A stretch of 64,000 bases of DNA from Klebsiella terrigena. Its GTDB lineage: Bacteria; Pseudomonadota; Gammaproteobacteria; Enterobacterales; Enterobacteriaceae. The DNA lies in assembly GCF_006539725.1 (NCBI RefSeq), contig NZ_BJNO01000001.1:496001-560000 (forward strand), given 5' to 3'. The number at the start of each line of letters is the position of its first letter. Position 1 is the stretch's first letter. Below, one piece after another: positions 17,280 through 29,612 of this stretch. Both the position numbers and the translations under genes were made by a program. The notes under the pieces are model-generated. The model did not search any database. It was not told the origin of the DNA and saw only the letters and a program-made list of their open reading frames with translations.

Positions 17280-18059
17280 TCAAAGCTGCCGCTCTTCCCC
17301 CTGGCGCAGGGTCAGGACCTCAAAGCCGGTGTCGGTCACCGCGATGGTGTGCTCCCATTGCGCCGAGAGCTTCTTATCGCGGGTCACCACCGTCCAGCCA
17401 TCTTTCTTGAGCTTCGTTTTGCTGTCGCCCTGGTTGACCATCGGCTCGATGGTAAAGACCATTCCCTGCTGCAAAACGGCCCCTTCGCCGGGTTTACCAT
17501 AGTGCAGCACCTGCGGGTCTTCATGCATCTCTTTGCCCACGCCGTGGCCGCAGTACTCCCTGACGACGCTGTAGCCATTCTTCTCAACATGGGATTGAAT
17601 CGCATGGCCAATATCGCCCAGCGTGGCGCCGGGCTTCACGACCTTGATCCCCTTCCACATCGCTTCATAGGTCGTTTTCACCAGCCGGCGAGCGAGCGGA
17701 GAAACGTCGCCGATCAGGTACATTTTGCTGGAGTCCGCAATCAACCCGTTCTTCTCAAGCGTAATATCGACGTTAACAATCGTCCCTGATTTCAGGTGCT
17801 CCGTCTCCTTCGGCATCCCGTGGCACACGACCTCGTTGATGGAGGTGTTCAGCACGTAGGGGTAATCATACTGCCCCTTGCTGGCAGGCCGGGAGTGCAG
17901 CTGGTTGACGATGAAATCCTCGGCGCGATTGTTAATCTCCATCGTGGTGACGCCCGGCTGGATAAATGCGTCCAGCATGTCAAAAACGGCGGCTAACAGT
18001 TCCCCGGCATGGCGCTGTAAAGCCAGCTCTTCGGCGGTCTTAATGGGAATGGATGGCAT
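17280..18059 (-). CDS. map: Second type I methionine aminopeptidase
   Basis: A 259-residue metallopeptidase that removes the initiator methionine. All five metal ligands are present: Asp98 (NVDITL), Asp109 (IADSSKM), His172 (CGHGVGKEMHEDP), Glu205 (TIEPM) and Glu236 (QWEHT), plus His80 in CHGMP. The essential copy is normally next to rpsB, so this is an accessory one. It overlaps the end of the upstream ParD-like gene by 20 bases, so the two are co-translated. The pairing suggests a dedicated substrate or a toxin-antitoxin-like relationship, but neither is shown. Confidence 0.92.
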   Translation of the reverse strand: MPSIPIKTAEELALQRHAGELLAAVFDMLDAFIQPGVTTMEINNRAEDFIVNQLHSRPASKGQYDYPYVLNTSINEVVCHGMPKETEHLKSGTIVNVDITLEKNGLIADSSKMYLIGDVSPLARRLVKTTYEAMWKGIKVVKPGATLGDIGHAIQSHVEKNGYSVVREYCGHGVGKEMHEDPQVLHYGKPGEGAVLQQGMVFTIEPMVNQGDSKTKLKKDGWTVVTRDKKLSAQWEHTIAVTDTGFEVLTLRQGEERQL

Positions 18060-18258
18060 TAATCACCTCCAGCAGACGGTCGGACCCTGATTTGAGCATC
18101 AGCAGCTTAATCTGCTGATGGTTAAGCTCGGGATAGAGCTCGCTCATCATTCCCACGCGGATCCAGTATTCGGCCTGAGCGTTCACCGACCGCGACATGG
18201 CTCGGCTGGCGTCGCGGATATCGTCATGCAGCAGATCTGAAATTTTTACAATTCCCAT
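18040..18258 (-). CDS. ParD-like ribbon-helix-helix protein
   Basis: A 72-residue protein, MGIVKISDLLHDDIRDASRAMSRSVN..., of the ParD_like antitoxin-related family. It has a short N-terminal strand and two helices typical of ribbon-helix-helix DNA-binding proteins. Its stop lies inside the start of the methionine aminopeptidase gene. The region upstream contains ATATATATATA and further AT-rich repeats (18258-18290) that could be an autoregulatory operator. No ParE-type toxin is adjacent. Confidence 0.8.
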   Translation of the reverse strand: MGIVKISDLLHDDIRDASRAMSRSVNAQAEYWIRVGMMSELYPELNHQQIKLLMLKSGSDRLLEVINAIHSH

Positions 18259-18469
18259 ATATATATACCGTAATAAAACATATACGTATCGTATGCTTTC
18301 TGGCCGCTAAAGTCACGCGGTTCGACGCGCCCGTTAGGATCGTCGGCCGCTGGCTGAAGGGTCGTCATTCCCGGTGACCGGGTCGGTCATACAAAACATA
18401 AATGGGATAACTGTCACATTTTTAGTGTAGGGTACTGAAAATCGCCTTGACCGCCAGGACCGTTATAAA

Positions 18470-18664
18470 GTGAAAACCTCGCTCGCATTCCCGCTGCTCA
18501 CCCTTTTTGTCGGGCTTCTTATCAGCGCTTTATTTAACTCATCGTCAACCCATCGCGGGCGCAGTCAATGCCAGTGGTCCGATAGCGTGATCCTGACCTG
18601 CATGAGCAAACAGCATGGCGCGGTCGGGCACATCCATCCCCTGGTTAATCGAGTAAACAGATAG
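18470..18664 (+). CDS. Small exported/membrane protein, unknown
   Basis: A 64-residue reading frame with a GTG start and one hydrophobic segment (SLAFPLLTLFVGLLISALF) that could be an uncleaved signal or a cleaved signal peptide. The rest is polar with two cysteines. AGGACC lies about 10 bases upstream. A plus-strand terminator at 18750-18780 supports transcription in this direction. No family recognised. Confidence 0.45.
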   Translation: MKTSLAFPLLTLFVGLLISALFNSSSTHRGRSQCQWSDSVILTCMSKQHGAVGHIHPLVNRVNR

Positions 18665-18749
18665 GGTTAGCAAGGAACAGAGCGGATTCGGTGGATTTTA
18701 GCCTGCCGGGAAAACGCTAACGGCCCAACGAGCGAAGGCCTGAAGCCGC

Positions 18750-18780
18750 CCTCTGCTGCCGGCACCAGAGGACGTTTTTT
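18750..18780 (+). terminator. Intrinsic terminator
   Basis: CCTCTG and CAGAGG stem with a 10-base loop followed by ACG and six T residues. It ends rightward transcription before the convergent glycine-zipper gene. Confidence 0.7.
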
Positions 18781-18808
18781 ACGCACGGGCGACGGCCCGG
18801 ACCGTTAA

Positions 18809-19237
18809 CTAAACGGATTTATCGACGCGGGTATTGCTCCCGGACGTCAAAACGCGAACCTTATCGCCCTGACTAAAGGTCAGGCTGCCATCAACCTGCT
18901 GAACAACCTGAATTAATTGTCCCGATTGCATTTTGATCGTCAGCTCAAGCTGCTGAACGGCCTGCTGCTGGCTTTGCCGATGGCGAGAAACCCCGGCTCC
19001 GGCCACCGCGCCCGCGGCGGTCATGGCGGTTTGTCCTTTACCGTTACCAAACTGATGGCCCACTACGCCCCCTAGCGCCCCGGCGGCGACGGTACGCAGA
19101 GGGTGGGAGCGCGTTTGGCTGCTGATAATCTGGCTCTGCTGCACAACACCATACTCCACCACCGTTTTGCTGCCGGCAAAGCCCGGCAGGCTGGTGAAGG
19201 CAAGCAGACTAAGCGCGACGAGCGTGAATTTCTTCAT
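18809..19237 (-). CDS. Glycine-zipper 2TM outer-membrane-type protein
   Basis: A 142-residue exported protein with signal peptide MKKFTLVALSLLAFTSLPGFA. Residues about 48-82 form a glycine-zipper double segment (TVAAGALGGVVGHQFGNGKG then TAMTAAGAVAGAGVSR), as in SlyB/PcP-family and Rick_17kDa_Anti proteins. The C-terminal half is a small beta domain (VQQLELTIKMQSGQLIQVVQQ ... FSQGDKVRVL). No lipobox cysteine is present, unlike SlyB. Probably envelope-associated. Confidence 0.85.
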   Translation of the reverse strand: MKKFTLVALSLLAFTSLPGFAGSKTVVEYGVVQQSQIISSQTRSHPLRTVAAGALGGVVGHQFGNGKGQTAMTAAGAVAGAGVSRHRQSQQQAVQQLELTIKMQSGQLIQVVQQVDGSLTFSQGDKVRVLTSGSNTRVDKSV

Positions 19238-19358
19238 AATGCCTCAAACATTTGCCTCAAAAGAGAGTGCCTCAAGGGGGCGTGCCGCAAAGCGTTATTC
19301 CGGCGCCGTTTTGGCAAACCTTCCCCGAAGGGATCCCGCCACTGCTGGCGGGAGCGGA

Positions 19359-19769
19359 TTAATTAAGCGCTTCGCTGAGATCTTTTTTAACCTGGGTGCG
19401 CTGTTCCGCCGTCAGAACCTGATTGACGCCAAAATAGTATTTTACGCGGTAGTAGCGAACCTGCTGATCGAGCTGACCAAAGGCCGCCAGCTGCTGCTTC
19501 ACTTTCGCATCGTCCCACTTCCCGGACTGAATGGTCTCCACCAGCGCGCCCTCTTTGAAACCGTCAATTTTGATATTATTCACGTTGGTTTCAAATTCCT
19601 GATGCAGCGCTTTTATTTTAGTCACCTGCTCATTGCTTAATTTAAGATGCTGAACCACCGGGTCCTGAGATACCGGCGGAACGTAGCTCGCGCTGGCAGC
19701 CTGAGCGGCAGCGGAGAAACCGGTGGTGATGGCAACGGCAATCAGGGTATTACGCACAAATTTATTCAC
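19359..19769 (-). CDS. Spy/CpxP-like periplasmic protein
   Basis: A 136-residue protein with a signal peptide ending AAQA. The mature part is helical with the two LTxxQ-like elements of the Spy/CpxP family: LKLSNEQVTKIKALHQEF and VLTAEQRTQVKKDL. Family members are periplasmic chaperones or envelope-stress sensors. It is followed by the glycine-zipper gene on the same strand with about 120 bases between them. Confidence 0.75.
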   Translation of the reverse strand: MNKFVRNTLIAVAITTGFSAAAQAASASYVPPVSQDPVVQHLKLSNEQVTKIKALHQEFETNVNNIKIDGFKEGALVETIQSGKWDDAKVKQQLAAFGQLDQQVRYYRVKYYFGVNQVLTAEQRTQVKKDLSEALN

Positions 19770-20463
19770 GAAAGATTATCCTTAATGTTGTAAAAGAACC
19801 TGAATTATCACCTGAATAATAAACTCCATCTGTAACAAAGGGTTAAATTTAAATTTGGACAATTAATTATTTTATTATATTAATTGCGCCGCATCCATTG
19901 ATGGTAATTATGAATTCCGCAACCGCGCGCTTGAGCGCCAGACGGCGCCGTTCTCTTTTTTCGCGCGTTAAGGGTACAGATATTATGCAATTATCGCCGA
20001 AGCGGTATTTAACCCTGCGAGGGCGGCAAAATATAAGATTCACCAATTCAGCCCCGGCTATATTGTCGCTCGCCCGCAGCACCCGCCAGGATAGCCGCAG
20101 AAGGAAGCGCACCAGGCTTCCCGGCCGCGTATGGTCTCACAGCATTTTATGCTGGGTTGAAAACTCTAACCCGGGAAGACCGGCGCACCGCCTACTGCAA
20201 AAACAGCGTGTTTATTCCGATAAACGGCTAATAAGCACGCAAATGGTAGCATTAAATAAAATACGCCATGGCGGCGTGGGCATCGCGTGGGTAAAGTGCG
20301 AGCAAGGTACGGGCGAAAAAAAACCGCCAGTGAAATGGCGGTAAATAAATGCTTGCATGGATAGATTGTGTTTTGCATTGTACGCAAAAAAAGAGTCTAT
20401 CTTTCTTTACGCCTGTCGCGCACTTTAGCACCCTCTACTTCAATGAAGCTTAAACCAACCAAC
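19770..20463. other. Intergenic region between Spy-like gene and lacI
   Basis: About 690 bases. The right part holds the lacI terminator. The rest has overlapping open frames on both strands (for example 19898-20344) with arginine-rich, low-plausibility translations and no ribosome sites. I see no convincing gene or structured RNA, but it is long for this genome and could hold an unrecognised small RNA. Confidence 0.5.
20323..20342 (-). terminator. lacI terminator
   Basis: ACCGCCA and TGGCGGT form a perfect seven-base stem with a six-base loop; read leftward it is followed by a run of eight T residues. It lies about 120 bases past the lacI stop. Confidence 0.8.
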
Positions 20464-21528
20464 TTAAAGCTTTTCCACCAGCGTTTTTAGCTGAGCAATC
20501 AGCGGATCGCGGGCGGGCTCGGCGCCGTACGCCCAGGTGGACTGACGCACAATCAGCGTGGTGGGCAGGAGTTCGCGAATGCGCATCTGCGGCGTCGCCA
20601 TCTGCTGAGCCAGCAGCTCCACGGCCCTTTTCCCCAGCAGATCGAAATTCTGCGCGACGGTGGTCAGCGGCGGCTGGAAGTAGAGGCTATCGGCGGTATC
20701 GTCGTAGCCGGTCACCGAGATGGCGCTGCTGCCGGTGCGGTTAAGCTGCGCCAGCGCGCTGAGCACCCCCAGCGCCATCTGATCGTTGGCTACCACGATA
20801 GCGCTGATCCGCGGCTGAAGGTGCAGCAGTTCAAAGGTCTTTTGCCAGCCGCTGGCCGCGCTCCAGTCGCCGAAGACCGTCACCTCCCGGCTAATGCCCA
20901 GACGATGCAGCGCCTCGCGCCAGCTGCCGAGGCGCATTCGCGCAGAAATAGAGCTCTCCGGCCCTGCCAGCAGGCCAAACTCCCGATGCCCGGATTCCCA
21001 CAGATGACGCACGCAGGCGCCGCAGCCGTCGCGGTGATCGAAGCGCACGCAGGAGACGTCCGTTTCAGGAGAGACGTCGAGAAACAGGCAGGAGATATCG
21101 GGGTTCTCAGCGGCCAGGCGCTCGGCGGTGCTGCTCTCCAACGGCAGGCTGACGATAGCCCCGCGGATATGCTGGGCGCGAAACTCGTCCAGCCGCGCCT
21201 GCAGCGACGCATAGTCGGTCTGTTCCGGCATGGCGATCGACACCTCCAGCCGGTGCATGCCGGCATGCAGCTTCACCGCCGCGGCAATTTGCGATGGCGC
21301 ATGCAGGGTCAAGGAGGCGGTGATAAGCCCTATGGACGGCGCCGCCTTCCCCGCCAGCAACTGGGCGGAACGGTTAGGGACATAGTGCAGCGCCTGCATC
21401 GCGCGAATCACCTTGTCGCGGGTGCGGTCAGAGACCACGTCCGGATTATTCAGCACCCGGGAGACCGTCTGCTGGGAGACTCCGGCCTCTTTCGCCACAT
21501 CATCTAAGGTTGCCGAACGCCGCTGCAT
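20464..21528 (-). CDS. lacI: Lac repressor
   Basis: A 354-residue LacI-family repressor. The headpiece TLDDVAKEAGVSQQTVSRVLNNPDVVS with the YQQTVS-type recognition helix is at residues 6-32, the hinge near 50-60 (LLAGKAA), then the periplasmic-binding-protein-like core. It is divergent from lacZ and read away from it, unlike E. coli, where lacI and lacZ run in the same direction. Two operator-like palindromes lie in the shared spacer, one close to its own promoter. Confidence 0.96.
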   Translation of the reverse strand: MQRRSATLDDVAKEAGVSQQTVSRVLNNPDVVSDRTRDKVIRAMQALHYVPNRSAQLLAGKAAPSIGLITASLTLHAPSQIAAAVKLHAGMHRLEVSIAMPEQTDYASLQARLDEFRAQHIRGAIVSLPLESSTAERLAAENPDISCLFLDVSPETDVSCVRFDHRDGCGACVRHLWESGHREFGLLAGPESSISARMRLGSWREALHRLGISREVTVFGDWSAASGWQKTFELLHLQPRISAIVVANDQMALGVLSALAQLNRTGSSAISVTGYDDTADSLYFQPPLTTVAQNFDLLGKRAVELLAQQMATPQMRIRELLPTTLIVRQSTWAYGAEPARDPLIAQLKTLVEKL

Positions 21529-21567
21529 AGTCCTCTCCTGGTCGCCAAAATTCAGTAGGTATTGGTT

Positions 21568-21588
21568 AAATGTCTCACGCTAACATTT
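21568..21588 (-). promoter_or_regulatory. Candidate auxiliary lac operator
   Basis: AAATGT-N9-ACATTT. Read on the minus strand it aligns with the E. coli lacO1 21-mer at 14 of 21 positions, including the TGT, AGCG and ACA core elements. It sits about 40 bases before the lacI start and 134 bases (centre to centre) from the lacZ-proximal operator, so looping is possible. Confidence 0.65.
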
Positions 21589-21631
21589 TATGTCTAATTA
21601 ACGACAAAAATCAGCTCTAATTCCGGCATTT

Positions 21632-21647
21632 CGTGATCGTTAATGGG
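21632..21647 (+). promoter_or_regulatory. Weak CRP-site candidate for lacZ
   Basis: CGTGATCGTTAATGGG has a good left half (GTGA) but a poor right half against TGTGA-N6-TCACA. Its centre is about 60 bases before the inferred lacZ transcription start, the position of the CRP site in E. coli lac. Position is the main support. Confidence 0.35.
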
Positions 21648-21664
21648 TTTCATTTCCAATGATA

Positions 21665-24857
<3,193 letters not shown>

Positions 24858-25099
24858 TAAACCCGGAATAGTCGGGCTACGCCGCGGGTGATTCAGCAAA
24901 CGAATCGCCCGCCGGCCGCCTGGATCATAACGGTATAAACCCGGAATAATTCGCGTTGCAGGCGGGAAACCCGACGGCTTACTGACGTCAGCCCGGGGTG
25001 AGCGAGGAAAAGCAGCGCACATGCAACCTGAAGTATGAGCGGTATAAACGGGGCGTCACGCCCCCAACCCTACAGGCATAATAAAAATGGAACCTCTCT

Positions 25100-26365
25100 A
25101 TGAAATTCTCTGAGCTCGCGCCGCGAGAACGGCATAACTTTATCTATTTCATGCTGTTCTTTTTCTTCTATTACTTCATTATGTCGGCCTATTTTCCCTT
25201 TTTCCCGGTGTGGCTGGCGGACGTTAACCATTTAACCAAAACGGAAACCGGGATCGTCTTCTCCTCAATTTCGCTGTTCGCCATTATCTGCCAACCGATA
25301 TTTGGCCTGATCTCTGACAAGCTCGGGCTGCGCAAGCATCTGCTGTGGACGATCGTGGTGCTATTAATTCTGTTCGCCCCGTTCTTTATATTCGTCTTTT
25401 CACCGCTGCTGCAGATGAATATTATTCTGGGGGCGCTGGTGGGCGGCGTCTATCTGGGGATCGTCTTTTCCAGCGGTTCCGGGGCGGTCGAGGCCTATAT
25501 TGAACGCGTCAGCCGCGCCAACCGTTTTGAATACGGCAAGGTGCGCGTAGCCGGCTGCGTCGGCTGGGCTATCTGCGCGTCGATTACCGGGATCCTGTTT
25601 GGTATCGACCCGAATATTACCTTCTGGATTGCCTCCGGCTTCGCGCTGGCGCTCGGGGTGCTGCTGTGGTTTTCTCGTCCGGAAAGCAGCAATAGCGCCC
25701 AGGTGATGGACGCGCTGGGCGCCAACCGCCAGGCCTTCTCGCTGCGCGTTGCCGCCGAGCTGCTGCGCATGCCGCGGTTCTGGGGATTTATTATCTACGT
25801 GGTCGGCGTCGCCAGCGTTTATGACGTTTTCGATCAGCAGTTTGCTAACTTCTTTAAAGGCTTCTTCTCCAGCCCGCAGCGCGGAACCGAAGTCTTTGGT
25901 TTTGTCACCACCGGCGGCGAGCTGCTGAATGCGCTGGTGATGTTCTGCGCTCCGGCGATTGTTAACCGCATCGGGGCGAAAAATGCGCTGCTGACCGCGG
26001 GGATAATTATGTCGGTACGCATTCTCGGCTCCTCATTCGCCACCAGCGCGGTTGAAGTGGTGATATTAAAAATGCTGCATATGTTTGAAGTTCCGTTCCT
26101 GCTGGTCGGCACCTTCAAATATATCTCTTCCGCCTTTAACCCGAAGCTCTCTGCCACCCTGTTCCTGATTGGCTTTAACTTATCGAAACAGCTCTCCGGC
26201 GTCGTGCTCTCGGCGTGGGTGGGACGCATGTACGACACGGTGGGCTTCCATCAGGCTTACCTGATCCTCGGATCGATTACGCTGTGCTTTACGCTTATTT
26301 CGCTGTTTACCCTCAAAGGCAGCAAAACGCTGCTGCCGGCTCCGGGATATAACAACGCCGTCTGA
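25100..26365 (+). CDS. lacY: Lactose permease
   Basis: A 421-residue lactose/proton symporter of the MFS. Key residues of E. coli LacY are all found: Glu126 ([10 protein letters not shown]), Arg144 and Cys148 ([11 protein letters not shown]), Tyr/Arg302 region (SVRILGSSF), His322 and Glu325 (LHMFEVP), and the KQLS lysine (K358 equivalent). It starts 243 bases after lacZ, a longer gap than in E. coli. No lacA follows; the operon ends in a terminator at 26374, as in Klebsiella. Confidence 0.97.
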   Translation: MKFSELAPRERHNFIYFMLFFFFYYFIMSAYFPFFPVWLADVNHLTKTETGIVFSSISLFAIICQPIFGLISDKLGLRKHLLWTIVVLLILFAPFFIFVFSPLLQMNIILGALVGGVYLGIVFSSGSGAVEAYIERVSRANRFEYGKVRVAGCVGWAICASITGILFGIDPNITFWIASGFALALGVLLWFSRPESSNSAQVMDALGANRQAFSLRVAAELLRMPRFWGFIIYVVGVASVYDVFDQQFANFFKGFFSSPQRGTEVFGFVTTGGELLNALVMFCAPAIVNRIGAKNALLTAGIIMSVRILGSSFATSAVEVVILKMLHMFEVPFLLVGTFKYISSAFNPKLSATLFLIGFNLSKQLSGVVLSAWVGRMYDTVGFHQAYLILGSITLCFTLISLFTLKGSKTLLPAPGYNNAV

Positions 26366-26373
26366 GGCATAAC

Positions 26374-26394
26374 GCCCGCCGCACGGCGGGCTTT
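26374..26394 (+). terminator. lacZY terminator
   Basis: GCCCGCC-GCAC-GGCGGGC followed by TTT, nine bases after the lacY stop. The ATPase gene converges on it from the right. Confidence 0.75.
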
Positions 26395-27482
26395 CAGCGC
26401 CTGATTCGGGTCTCACCGCCGCTGTTTTCCAGCTCATAAATTTGGCTTTCCGCCAGCGACGAGATGAGCTCCGTCAGCTCCGCCGAGTGGCTGGTCAGCC
26501 AGATTTGGCTATAGCGCGATGCTTCAACGATCAGCCGCGCCAGCGCCGGAAACATCTGCCGGTGCAGGCTGTTTTCCGGTTCGTTAATCGCCAAAAATGC
26601 CGGCGGCCTTGGGCTCAGCAGCGCCACCGCCAGGCACAGAAAGCGCAGGGTGCCGTCCGACATTTCCGCCGCCAGCAGCGGCCGGTAAATACCTTCGCGG
26701 CGCATCTTTATCGAAAAGCGCGAATTCTCATTTTCACAGAAGAAACGGCACTCCGGAAAGGCGCTCTCGAGGATTTCGTGCAGCAGCTCCACGGCGCCAA
26801 TTTCGACAATGGTCTGAAACGCGGCGGCCAGGTTGTGTCCGTCGCTATCCAGTACCGGCGAGCGATAGCCCACCGCCGGATGGCGCAGCGCGGAGTGGCG
26901 GCCGATATTGAATTCGTGATAAAAGCGCCACTGGCGCATGGTCTCCCGGACGCGGGATATTTCCGGGAAGCGGTGCGGTTCGCCAAGCTGGCCGAAGATC
27001 GACTCGTTCTCGTAGATAGCTTCGGTAAAGGTGTTTTTCTCGCCGTTCACGTCAATCAGAAACGCCGCCTGATTTTTCCGCTGCAGCACTCTGGCCGAGG
27101 GACGGCGGGAGAAGCCGGCCAGCCAGATAGATTCCTCTTTCACAATCGGATCGAGCATAAACTGGGTGGGATACGGCAGCTTTTCCGGAAACCCAACCTG
27201 CAGCTCATAGTCGAACTGTTCCGTCAGGCAGGCGATCTGCAGCCGCTTCGGGTAGCGGGCCGTGGGCGCGCTCTTTCCGGACCACATGATGTTTTCGAGG
27301 CCGCCTTCATCGCTGATATAGCTGGAGAATTTACCGTCCGCGGAGGCGGTGAGCAGATGGATGGCCTTGTAGATATTGGACTTGCCGCAGCCGTTCGGCC
27401 CGAAGACGATATTCAGCGCCCCCAGATCCAGCTCGATATCCCTTACCGATCTGAAATTTTGTATGCGGAGATGGTGGATCAT
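26394..27482 (-). CDS. RecF/SMC-like AAA ATPase
   Basis: A 362-residue ABC/AAA-type ATPase with N-terminal MIHHLRIQNFRSVRDIELDLGALNIVFGPNGCGKSNIY (Walker A GPNGCGKS, about residues 29-36). The C-terminal half has a degenerate signature/Walker B (FLAINEPENSLH) and the switch histidine (WLTSHSAEL). It is the AAA_21 type seen in OLD- and RecF-related proteins, without a visible TOPRIM domain. A related recF-like ATPase is known beside blaSHV in K. pneumoniae. Function unknown; nuclease partners are not seen. AGGGAG precedes the start. Confidence 0.85.
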   Translation of the reverse strand: MIHHLRIQNFRSVRDIELDLGALNIVFGPNGCGKSNIYKAIHLLTASADGKFSSYISDEGGLENIMWSGKSAPTARYPKRLQIACLTEQFDYELQVGFPEKLPYPTQFMLDPIVKEESIWLAGFSRRPSARVLQRKNQAAFLIDVNGEKNTFTEAIYENESIFGQLGEPHRFPEISRVRETMRQWRFYHEFNIGRHSALRHPAVGYRSPVLDSDGHNLAAAFQTIVEIGAVELLHEILESAFPECRFFCENENSRFSIKMRREGIYRPLLAAEMSDGTLRFLCLAVALLSPRPPAFLAINEPENSLHRQMFPALARLIVEASRYSQIWLTSHSAELTELISSLAESQIYELENSGGETRIRR

Positions 27483-27566
27483 GGTGCTCCCTAAGATCGC
27501 GAAATCATTTGCTGTCGCCAGGAAAACGCCACCTGAGCGGACGGCGGTCTGCCGTCCGGCACAGGC

Positions 27567-27830
27567 TCAGCACAGCGATTTCTTCATACCCCGGGTCAGC
27601 GCAACTCTGGTTAGTTTATCGGTGTCGTCATGAGTATCGCTAAACACGCCAAAAAAGTAACGCTCATTATCGATTGTCTGCGACACGATCCGATAACTCA
27701 GCGGCTGCCCGGATTTCGCGCCATATTGCGCGGCGGTGACGGAAAGTTCCGTCGCGGTATCGGCGACGCTGACCAGCAGGCCATCCGCCTTCCCCCCCAC
27801 CAGCATGACCTTAATTAGCAGGTCCACCAT
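27567..27830 (-). CDS. Small conserved-looking protein, unknown
   Basis: An 87-residue acidic protein (MVDLLIKVMLVGGKADGLLVSVADTATELSVT...), with no signal peptide and probably a small beta-rich fold. A strong GGGAGGA precedes its ATG. It runs in the same direction as the ATPase gene, with 84 bases between, so the two could be one transcript. Not recognised. Confidence 0.7.
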   Translation of the reverse strand: MVDLLIKVMLVGGKADGLLVSVADTATELSVTAAQYGAKSGQPLSYRIVSQTIDNERYFFGVFSDTHDDTDKLTRVALTRGMKKSLC

Positions 27831-28118
27831 GTTCCTCCCGGATTGGGGTCAATGATTAACGTTCGATAGCCGACGGCTGGTAGCAATAGCGCTACCTTCA
27901 GTACATTCTTATAGTTCATACCGGCCCTAAATAAAAAAACTCTTTCTTATACTGAGCTAAGCATTGATTATTACGACTAAAAGCTGACGAATGATGAAGG
28001 AAAAAAGAGAAATTGTGAATCTTCACAACTCTTATTTCGCATTATTTTCAGGGGCGGGCGTCGCCGGGCTTTACCCATAGCGGCGTGAAGAAATAAAAAC
28101 GAAGGAACAGTCACCGGA

Positions 28119-28973
28119 ATGCGCCACTCTCTTTTTGCCCCGATCCTCCTGCTCGCCCTGTTCGCCCTGCCCGCCTGGGCGCATGAGGCGACGGTAAACC
28201 AGGTCAAAGCCGCTGAGCGCCAGCTCGAGGCCAGAGTAGGCTACGCGGAGCTGGATTTAGCCAGCGGACGGCTGCTGGCAAGCTATCGCCCCGACGAGCG
28301 TTTCCCGATGATGAGCACCTTTAAAGTGCCGCTCTGCGCGGCGGTACTGGCGCGCGTGGATGCCGGAGAGGAGAAGCTCGATCGCCGCGTCCGCTACCGT
28401 CAGCAGGATCTGGTTGAATACTCCCCGGTGACCGAAAAGCACCTCGCCGACGGCATGACGGTAGCCGAGCTGTGCGCTGCGGCAATCACCCTTAGCGATA
28501 ACACCGCCGCTAATCTGCTGCTGGCGAGCGTCGGCGGCACGCAGGGGTTGACCGCCTTCCTGCGCCGCAGCGGAGACCAGACTTCGCGCCTCGACCGCTG
28601 GGAGACCGAGCTTAACGAGGCCCTGCCCGGCGACGCGCGTGATACCACCACGCCGCAGGCGATGGCCAAAACCTTGCACAATCTGCTCACCGGCAGCGTG
28701 CTTTCCGCCGCATCGCGACAGCAGCTGCGCAGCTGGATGGTTGACGATAAGGTTGCCGGCCCGCTGCTGCGCTCGACGCTGCCGCACGGCTGGTTTATCG
28801 CTGACAAAACCGGCGCGGGCAACCGCGGGTCGCGCGGTATTATCGCCGCCCTCGGCCCGGACGGGCAGCCCGCGCGTATCGTAATTATTTATTTAACCGG
28901 CACCGAGGCCTCAATGGATGAGCGGAACCGGCAGATTGCCGAGATTGGTGAGACGCTGGTTAAGCACTGGTAA
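28119..28973 (+). CDS. bla: Class A beta-lactamase (SHV-related, divergent)
   Basis: A 284-residue penicillinase with signal peptide [21 protein letters not shown]. Active-site elements are complete: S66-T-F-K69, S126-D-N128, the omega-loop general base Glu162 with Asn166 ([16 protein letters not shown]), and K230-T-G232. The two cysteines of the SHV/TEM disulfide are conserved (LCAAV and ELCAA). The segment after KTG reads AGNRGSRG, with glycine at Ambler 238, so a narrow penicillinase spectrum is expected. It clearly groups with SHV/LEN/OKP but differs at many positions, especially the first 60 residues. Its position near lacZY matches the native chromosomal locus of Klebsiella, so it is probably intrinsic, not acquired. 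Confidence 0.96.
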   Translation: MRHSLFAPILLLALFALPAWAHEATVNQVKAAERQLEARVGYAELDLASGRLLASYRPDERFPMMSTFKVPLCAAVLARVDAGEEKLDRRVRYRQQDLVEYSPVTEKHLADGMTVAELCAAAITLSDNTAANLLLASVGGTQGLTAFLRRSGDQTSRLDRWETELNEALPGDARDTTTPQAMAKTLHNLLTGSVLSAASRQQLRSWMVDDKVAGPLLRSTLPHGWFIADKTGAGNRGSRGIIAALGPDGQPARIVIIYLTGTEASMDERNRQIAEIGETLVKHW

Positions 28974-29052
28974 GGCGCGCGCTGTCGTTCGCGGCGGCGG
29001 CAGAAAGGACGCCCGGCGCGCGATGGCCGGGCATTCGTTCGCCGGCAGTGCG

Positions 29053-29442
29053 TTATTGCTGATAAAAGTCGTAGATATTGCGGGCAACCGTTTTATCCGC
29101 AGTTGACAGGCTGAAGCCATTCTCTGTTTTCATCTGCGAACCAATTTTCGCTATGAGCAGCTCCTGCCGCTGGAAGGTGACAACCAGGTCCTTGTTGATA
29201 TTATCCGCGATGACGTTGTTCAGCGCCTCAGAGCAGTTTACGCTGTGTTTGAGTTTAATGAACACCCCCGGCGAGAGTGCATCTCTTACGCGAATCTCTC
29301 CCAGGCAGCGCTTGTTAAGATAAAACGCGTCGTCACCGGCCCGGTACATCAGCCCGTTCTCCGCAGGCGTATCGTTACAGGCACTAATCAGCACGGCGGC
29401 GAGAATAACGGGTAGAACTCTGCGCATATTTCTCTTCATCAT
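29053..29442 (-). CDS. Lipoprotein, unknown
   Basis: About 129 residues. The lipobox is LISAC after a basic, hydrophobic signal (KRNMRRVLPVILAAVLISAC). The mature domain has two further cysteines (KRCLGEI and VNCSEAL) likely to form a disulfide. Several ATGs are available (29451, 29442, 29439); the two internal ones give a lipoprotein signal of normal length. No family recognised. The gene converges with bla. Confidence 0.7.
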   Translation of the reverse strand: MMKRNMRRVLPVILAAVLISACNDTPAENGLMYRAGDDAFYLNKRCLGEIRVRDALSPGVFIKLKHSVNCSEALNNVIADNINKDLVVTFQRQELLIAKIGSQMKTENGFSLSTADKTVARNIYDFYQQ

Positions 29443-29612
29443 CGATCTCATGCAGGATGCTCTGTGCCCGGAAAGTAAAACGGGCGCGGCTTCTACCGCG
29501 TCTCAGAAGCAACGATTTATGTACCTGCTACAGAAACTTTGCTGGTAACAGCTCACTGCCACGAAAGCCTCACCTACAGTACTGCGCGGTAGTAGCCTGA
29601 ATCACGCCCCTA

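Noticed and set aside
17280-18258. Calling the ParD-like/aminopeptidase pair a ParDE toxin-antitoxin system
   Set aside because: The second gene is a complete methionine aminopeptidase, not a ParE-fold toxin; toxicity is unproven.
19898-20344. 148-codon open frame between the Spy-like gene and lacI
   Set aside because: Arginine-rich translation without motif, no ribosome site, and it runs through the lacI terminator.
26442-27494. 350-codon plus-strand frame opposite the AAA ATPase
   Set aside because: Antisense of the ATPase coding frame; the minus-strand product has Walker A and B motifs and a ribosome site, and this frame has neither.
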